Source: Siphonodentalium dalli
Taxonomy: Eukaryota; Mollusca; Scaphopoda; Gadilida; Siphonodentaliidae
DNA length: 64,000 nt
Direction of reading: 5' to 3'
NCBI GenBank assembly: GCA_032622095.1
Contig: CP136067.1
Location: forward strand, 135,163,990-135,227,989
Shown: piece after piece, positions 25,901 to 34,900 of the stretch
How positions within the stretch are numbered: the stretch's first letter is position 1
Layout of the letters: each line of letters begins with the position of its first letter
Made by a program: the position numbers and the translations under genes
The notes under the pieces: model-generated
Seen by the model: only the letters and a program-made list of their open reading frames with translations
What the model was told of the DNA's origin: nothing
The model's database searches: none

Positions 25901-28900
25901 AGGTACAGTAATGTCCAAAATAAACAACCCCTAACCACAGCAGAATTATAGGAAATTTTTCATGATTTAGACGGAAATATGACTTGCTACCATTCGTCCA
26001 AAAGCTTTCAGTGAATGGCAACAAGCCATATTTTCCGACTAAATCCTGAATTTTTTTACATAATTCTGCTGTGGTTAAAGGGTCATATACTTCTGACATT
26101 ACTGTAGGTTCATCTGAACTAACATAAATTTTATAAAAGATTGTAAAAACAACTACCATCAACAAGTCAATGTAAACTTGGATCGCCTTTTCTTTTGTTC
26201 TTTCTTAATAACTAACCAATAACGAGATTTCACAAGTCAAAACCATTGTTATGTATACATTATGGTTGCTGTGGCAGTACCGATCAAAGCCCAAAGTCCA
26301 TTTAGTCCAGTAATATACCAAGGTTTACTTGACAGTAAACATTGGAAAAGGTCAAAGCATTGAAAATTATTCTGAAAATCATATTCAGACTGAAACAGTT
26401 TAAATTACTACATGATTGATGATGTTTGTTGACAAATCACTGTCACAGTTTTGTTTGTATAAAAATAATTTCAACATGTGAATTTTTGCTATTGGAGAAC
26501 TATCAATAATGAATAGTTTATTTCTTTCTCCATGATCTTAGGCCATTAAATTAGATTCAGTAATGCCCTAAATAATTTAATATCATGAATATATAGTGAC
26601 ATAGAACATTATTAGCTGATCATTATAGTCTGGTGTACTAATTATAACTCCAGAACAATTGAAAGGCATTGGAGGAAATTTAGGATCACATGCTGTATAA
26701 TAATGGAGAGGTGTCAATTTATAGACAACAATAACAATTGTGAATAGTCAGGGGCATTAGAACATTATAGGTAATCCCTATGCATATACTAGTAACACAT
26801 TGTAATTTTTATATCAGATTAATTAAATGAGTATATGCAGAACAAAGTTTCCTCTACATTTTCTGACTATTACTAGACAATTGAAGCTATCATAATTCAT
26901 GCTTACAATGTGCACCAAAATTAAAAAATAAAATTAAAGTCCTCCCTCCCTCGTTGATTCAGAAAAAAAAAGGTCTGAGCTGGTCTGAGACTCAAATAAT
27001 TATTTTTTTGGCCTAAAGTTTCCATGTCTTAATGAGAATTATATCCACACAATTTGTTATAAATCTGTGGGTTATATATAAATTAAGGATAAATGTGATG
27101 GACAACAGTCCTGATTCAGTATATTGCTCATGTTTAGTGTCTCTGGTGAATATGGGACTAAAATAAATAGTTTATGTGGAAATACCTGACTCCTCAAAAT
27201 AATAATTTGAAATAAATAATATATATGCCTCCCTCATCACTTTGAAAAACATATTCTCTGAGAAACTAACTTTATTTTGTTTATCGAGTCAAAATTATAG
27301 AAATTTATTGGCAATTTGCAGCTATTGCAGAGAAATCAAAACCTGTTTTGCTGTTTTGATAAAATCCATCACTTCAATAATTACAGTAATGCCCTGAATA
27401 ATCAACTCCTTAACCACAGCATAATTATGGGTAACTTTTCAGGATTTAGTCGGAAATATGGCTTGTTGCCATTCATCGGAAAGCTCTCAGTGAGAGCTTT
27501 CCGATGAATGACAACAAGCCATATTTCCGACTAAATCCTGACAAGTTACCCATAAATCTGCTGTGGTTAAGGATTTGATTATTTAGGGCATTACTGTAAT
27601 CATGTCATATATATATCATCTTGAACTTTCTTGTCATTACCACTTTCAATACATGAGTTAAGTTAATGCATATTTATGCTTATTTATAAAAAGTTTATAA
27701 ATTTATTTTGTAGAATTATCATCCACCGTCGAGTAAAGATATCCCAATAGACTTCCGAATCCACCTGTTGAAGGATGCTCCAAATCCTGTGGGAATTCTT
27801 AGGTCAAAAGGTAGGAATCACAATTCTCAGGCAATAATACCTGTATAATAATAGTCATGTCAACGTGTTAAACATACACATTATGTTGGATACCTAGTAT
27901 ATTATATATATTAATTTATAAATTTTATATAATTACAAAGTGTAGTATCTAATTTATAGTCAAAATTGAATATATATTTGAAACAAGGTGATATTGTTGA
28001 AACCTTGATGTCTATTTTGATAGTTTCTGAACTCTGCTGAGCAAGTGAGTATAGATCGTAGCAATAACTGAAAACTAGCTATTTAACATGCTCTGGGCCT
28101 TTGAGATTACATTTAAAAACAAATGCCATCTTAGTAAATTACCTCAGTAAAACCATTTCTGAGTTATGAGTGATGAATTGTGATTAAAAACTGGTAATAA
28201 TTTAAGCTAATTTGTTTAATTACACGTCCCAAAGCTGTGGGGTTCCCTATTTATTACTCATCATTCTTTACAATAAAATCAAATATATTAAAGGATTATA
28301 ATGGTGTAGTTTTCTCAGTCATTATCAATGACCGCTTATCCACTGAGCACTTTGCCATAAAGATTTTTGTGATAGGCTCCCCAAAGTAATGCCATTCTTG
28401 ATCGTTAATGTTCCCTCTTGTGACGTCACAAGAGGGACTAGGTATTGGATTTTATCTACCGATGGTAATCAATAACTGATTGTTTATACAGAAACGGCTG
28501 ACCATCGGAACTGAAAAAAATTGTATATATGGGTAATTTGACCCATGGAATCTTAATCAACTTTGATTGGTTCTGTTGATACCAGATGTCTTAAAAGGCC
28601 ACTAATAATTTATTTAGTTAACTATTTAATTATATATCCAAAATTATTGCAATCTGCAGGTCAGTGAAAATTGAAACACGGGGATAAATTGACAAATAGA
28701 GTGTAATTAAATAAATGCCGTTGACCGCAGATGACTTAAAGCAGAAAATATGAGCAATAAAGAGCATTCATTGTGTAGGAAAATTGGTACAGATGGGTCG
28801 CCAGACTAACACATCTATCCTAATTCAATTTGCGAGCTGTATAAACACGGCATGACATACATGTAACCTCTGGCTAATACTCTCCCTGTCATACAATTGT

Positions 28901-31900
28901 TTTACCACTAATTTTCCCACATATACAGTAATGCCCTAAATAATTGACTCCTTAACCACAGCAGAATTGTGGGTAACTTTTCAGGATTTAGTCGGAAATA
29001 TGACTTGTTGCCTTTCATCGGAAAGCTCTCAGTGAGAGCTTTCCGATGAATAGCAACAAGCCATATTTCCGCTTAATCCTGAAAAGTTACCCATAATTCT
29101 GCTGTGGTTAAGGAGTCGATTATTTAGGGCATTACTGTATTCTGCACTGACAATAAATGCTCTATATTAATTATATAATTTATTATTCCATTATTCATGG
29201 TACATGGGAAGATGCGCCTATCCCATGACATTCCCCTGGTCTGGTGACACATCTTTCCTGATTTCCATACACAAGGAAGGCCCTTTATTACTCATATTTA
29301 CCCCTTTAAGTCATCTGAGATCAACGGCATCTATCTCATTAAACTCTGTGGGTCAATTTATCCCCGTGTTTCAGTTTTCACCTACCAGATTGTAACATTT
29401 CGGGGTATATAATTAACTATTTTATTAAATTAATTATCAGTAGCCTTTTAAGACATCTGGTGTCAACGGGACCTATCTAATAGGATTCACTGGGTAATTG
29501 ACACCACATAATCCATGATGGAATATTCAATTGCATTAATCGTCATAACTTCAGTTACAGGCGGTCAATCAAAAAAACATTTCAGCAATGTGCTCAGTGG
29601 ATTAGCGGGCAGCGATAATAACTGAGAAAAACTACACCGGTGTAATCAATTATTTACCAGCGAAACCAGAAGAAACGGTGTAAAAACTTTCCATTTCCGT
29701 TACTAACCATAACAATTTTTTTAAGACAACATAGGAACCAGTCTACAAGAAGTACATTGATGACCTTGACACAAATTTAAACATCGCTCTGAAAATTTTG
29801 TAAAGATTCTGATCTACTATATATTTTGAGACTTCCGTTTATCTATTATATATTTTGGAAGATCTGTTTGTTTGTTTGTTTGTTTGTGTGTGTGTGTGTA
29901 ATCGATGAACTCGAAAACGGCCGACCTGATTTCGATGAAACTTGGTATGTGGGGGTATTTTCGGGTCAGGAGTAACATAGGCCTATTGATTTTCAGATCC
30001 GAGGTCAACTTTTCACGTGCCGAGGTCAAATCTGTTTTTACGCTGTGTTACGGGACTTTCATTTGAGTTCGGTGCTTACAAATCGATTCGAAACAGCGCG
30101 AATAATAAAATGCCAGTCATAATAATGACATTGTGAGAATCTTTCGTGTTTCCTCTTTCCAACGATATATAATGCGTATGTATCCGTTTTAGTTATCTGC
30201 CTCAATTATCAAGAAGAAGTGGTACTATCTTCCATCAGGATAAAAACAATGCGTAACTTCTATGACGTCGTTAGAGGTCATAAAGTTAGATCACGTTAAC
30301 GCTTAACCGGCCGATGCATTTGACTGTTTCAGACGTCTTGGCGATATCTCGGGCACCGATGGTAATTTATCTTTACGTTGAAACTTGATAATTAATGAGC
30401 GTGTGTGTATGAGGCGCGTTTATATACTTGAGTGGAAATCAAATCGGGTTAAACTGGCGGATTTTTACGGACGAAATTTGATGCATAGGGTATCTCGGTA
30501 TCCGCTGGGCCGATTTCCCGGTATCCGCTGGGCCGATTTCTACCATTTTTGGGGTGTTGGTGTTTGACCCCACCTGACCTTCAAAATGGTCAATTCAAGG
30601 TCAAATCGGGTAAAACCGGATGGATTTCGATGGGTACTTTTGTTCGGGTACTGTGTTTTGGACGGGTCAAATCGTGACCCCACTTGACCTTGGCCTTCAA
30701 AATAGACAATTCAAGGTCAAACCCGGACGAAGTCGGGTCACCTTCTAGTAAATATATATATATGTGTGTATATATATATATATGTGTGTATATACTTTAT
30801 AGAATCGAAAACGGCTGCACCGATCGAGACCAAACTTCCCATCTAAGGGTAAAAACCCACGGGAATGGTCGTCGCGGCGTTTTGGAGAAGCTCCGTGCAC
30901 CCATTCTCCACTCTCAGTCACAAAAAACGGCACTGTGGGGTTAATCGTGTTGATAGTTAAAGAGCGTTCGTATCCGCAGTGTCGTTGATAAAGAGCGTAT
31001 GCGTGTAGTGTGATTCTTACGTCTGGGTCCACATGTGAGCGTGACTGTATCCAGACATGAGCATGTTGTGTGATTCTTACGGGGGAGATTTTCATCGGGT
31101 CAGTTTTTCCGCCCGAGGTGATCTTCACCTTGAAACGGGTACCCACAAATGATATATATGTGTGTCCTTTATAGACTCGAACCGATTGAGCTCAAACTTG
31201 CTACCTACGGGAAGTGTCATGGACGGGTTAAATTGTGACCCCAACCTGACCTTGACCTTGAAAATGATAAATTCAAGGTCAAATCGGGTAAAATTGAAAA
31301 ACAAAAAATTAAATTAAAAAATTAATAAGGCACAATTAACTCATTGAAAAACAAAAAATTTAATTAAAATATTAATTAAAAAAATTAACAATTGTCATGT
31401 ATCTGACGATTGCGGCCAGTGGTGGGCTAACCTGCTAGTTGTAATATATTTAGGAACATTTGATGAATTTCAAGATATTTCATAAATCAAACAGTTACAC
31501 CAAGTTTCCATCGCAATGACTGAATTACAATCACGACAATGCCTTTATAAATATTGATCACCTGATATGTGATCATACTAAATAGAATTACAAATATAGT
31601 ACCATAGGTTCTTCAACATAAGATGAGTTGCAAGAGTCAAACGATATAACAAACAATAGGAAACAGAGGTGACAGACATGAGAATTCTGGATCGAAGTTA
31701 AGTTTCTGAAACAATTTCCAATATATAACTGTCGACCACGCCCTGTGCTTTACAATGTACATGCATTTGATTGGGCCACATGCCCCATCCTGGTACTACT
31801 GGTTTGACTAGATCTTAAAGACATATTATGTACTTGTTCGGGTGCATGAAACTCATCAGTTAGTAACCAGACGCTATGCCAACTGGAGGAATGTAGTATT

Positions 31901-34900
31901 TTACTAACATCGCCGAAAATTTGAAGCGAATCGACCATACAACTCCATAGAAAACACCGTCTGAACTACGCTCAATTGTAAATATTTACATCTCGATTCG
32001 GGACGCATCTATCGGCGATAAACTAACGAAAACGATTTCGCCATCGAGAGTGACTACATTTAATAAATATATAAGACTGACGTTGTGTGTTGTAAATTTG
32101 GATTAATATTTATAAAAATAACTACTTTGAGGAAGATTATTCTCCATTGCTATATGATCACCCAACTGGAGTGTTTCACATCACTTTAATGTAGGATTAA
32201 TGGCCCATGATGGATATATTCAAGATATATCTCTCACGGGTCATCTTCCCACAATAAATTCTTTATGTGATTGTAAAGCAAAGGGCGACGCCTATTAATC
32301 ATACTCACGTTGAATCGTGTTACATAAGGCCAAAAAAAAAAAGTGTTTTGGTTCTCGGGCAATTTTTTTTTCAAATCAATGAGGGAGGGAGGGTTTTATT
32401 TTTATTTTTTATTTTTTTTCTGCACATAGTAAGCATGGACAAAGATACCTTCCTCTGTCTAGTAATAACCAGAAAGGTAGAGGGAACTGTTACGCATATA
32501 AACTCATTTAGTCTTGTATAAAAATGACATTGTACTACCAGTGTATGACTGAGATTACCTAACAATGTCAATATATAATGCCCCTGACATTAACTACTGT
32601 TATTGTTGTCTAAAAACTGATACCTCCCCATTCTAATATGTGATCCTGAATTTAGTCCTGTGCCTTTCAATTGTATAAAGTTACAATTAGTGTAAGTTGT
32701 TCACAATGACTAATTGTAAGAAGAGCATGAGGATCAGCTAATAATTTTCTTAATTGTAGTCATCTACTTCATGTTGTAAGCCTGCAAGTCACTTTTTAAC
32801 ATATTACATGTTAGAGCTCAATGCACACTAATATTCAACACATATCTGCTATGGACATGTTGATAAAATCCAAACAAAATAAAAAAAGTTTTTTTTTTTT
32901 TTTTCAAATTTATTTTTTCGTAAGTTTTTTTGTCATAACATCAGGCATTGCAATAAAAAGGCCTAATGCGGCCCTTTTTATTCAATGCGGCGGGGCCTGA
33001 GAACCAAAACCTTATTTTGTTTTGGCCTAAGTAAGAATTTTTTTTTTGTCAGCTAGAGTTGATTTCAGAAAGTTCCTTGACTTCTTTCCAGCTGTTGGTG
33101 AGCCACCCCTTAATATGAGTTGCTCCGCCCTGTTTGCTCTGAAACACGCTGTTGAATCAGCTCGGGAGGAGATTGGCAAAAATTCTCATTTCCAGCTAGG
33201 TAAGGCCATATAAATAAAAGTTATGTTTTCTCATGCACCTCCTTCGTCACTCAGGCACCTCCGTCGTCACTCAGGCACCTCCATCATCACTCAGGCACCT
33301 CCGTCGTCACTCAGGTGCCTCCCTCATCACTCAGGCACCTCCGTCGTCACTCAGGCACCTCCGTCGTCACTCAGGCACCTCCGTCGTCACTCAGGCACCT
33401 CCATCATCACTCAGGCACCTCCGTCGTCACTCAGGCACCTCCATCATCAATCAGACACCTCCGTCATCACTCAGGCACCTCCTTCATCACTCAGGCACCT
33501 CCGTCATCACTCAGGCACCTCCATCATCACTCAGGCACCTCCGTCATCACTCAGGTGCCTCCGTCGTCACTCAGACTTGTCACTCAGGCACCTCCATCGT
33601 CACTCAGGCACCTCCGTCATCACTCAGGCACCTCCATCATCACTCAGGCACCTCCGTCATCACTCAGGCACCTCCATCATCACTCAGACACCTCCGTCAT
33701 CACTCAGGCACCTCCGTCATCACTCAGGCACCTCCATCATCACTCAGACACCTCCATCATCACTCAGGCACCTCCATCGTCACTCAGGCACCTCCGTCAT
33801 CACTCAGGCACCTCCATCATCACTCAGGCACCTCCGTCATCACTCAGACACCTCCATCATCACTCAGGCACCTCCATCGTCACTCAGGCACCTCCGTCAT
33901 CACTCAGGCACCTCCATCATCACTTAGGCACCTCCTTCATCACTCAGGCACCTCCGTCATCACTCAGGCACCTCCATCATCACTCAGGCACCTCCGTCAT
34001 CACTCAGGCACCTCCGTCATCACTCAGGTGCCTCCGTCATCACTCAGACTTGTCACTCAGGCACCTCCGTCGTCACTCAGGCACCTCTGTCGTCACTCAG
34101 GCACCTATGTTGTCACTCAGGCACCTCTGTCGTCACTCAGGCACCTCTGTCATCACTCAGGCACCTCCGTTATCACTCAGGCACCTCCGTCGTCACTGAA
34201 ATTTTCTTTTAAAAAGCCTCGTCAAACATTTTTTTCATAATTTTCTGTTAGAAATATTGGATTTGAATGACAAAGATAATTTATTTGGGTTACTGGAGTA
34301 TGTTTTCCAGATTTTGAGAAAGAAATACAAATTGAGATCTAATTGAATTGCCTGAGAACACACATATTTTATTTTAACCCTTTCGTGACGGGAGCTGCGC
34401 TGGTGTAGCATTAAAGATCCTGTGTCAGTGCATTCTCTTATATATTCGAGTCTCCCATAGGGAGCCTCACATATATAAGAGAATGCATTGGCTTACAACA
34501 TCAAGGTAAATATTGTTAGGCCAATGCATTCTCTTATATATGGGAGGCTCCCTATGGGAGACTCGCATATATAAGAGAATGCATTGGAACAGGGTTTTTG
34601 CAAAATTTCAGGAAGCTCCAGTCATGGAAGGGTTAATTGCCTAAGTGGTCATAAAATGGATGCAGAAAGATACAGATTAACACGATCAGTTTGTAGTGAC
34701 GAATTTCCCTGATGTCAGCATTAAATTCATTAATTTGTTTAATGCCATATTAGAAAGACTGGGTTCTTAGGCATATTGCCAATATTTTGCCCAAATATTT
34801 TCAGGAGAAATCTGGGGAATGTTATTGTTTTTTATCCTTATGGCATGCTGGAAATAAAATATTCTGTAGGTCGAAATCATATCTCAGAACTGAAAATGTA

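Noticed and set aside
33223-34198. Resemblance to a CRISPR array
   Set aside because: The 20-bp units follow one another directly without unique spacers, in a eukaryotic intron.
33223-34240. Three overlapping plus-strand ORFs of 234-335 codons
   Set aside because: They are three frames of one 20-bp minisatellite without stop codons; no start context, splice signal or non-repeat sequence supports a protein.
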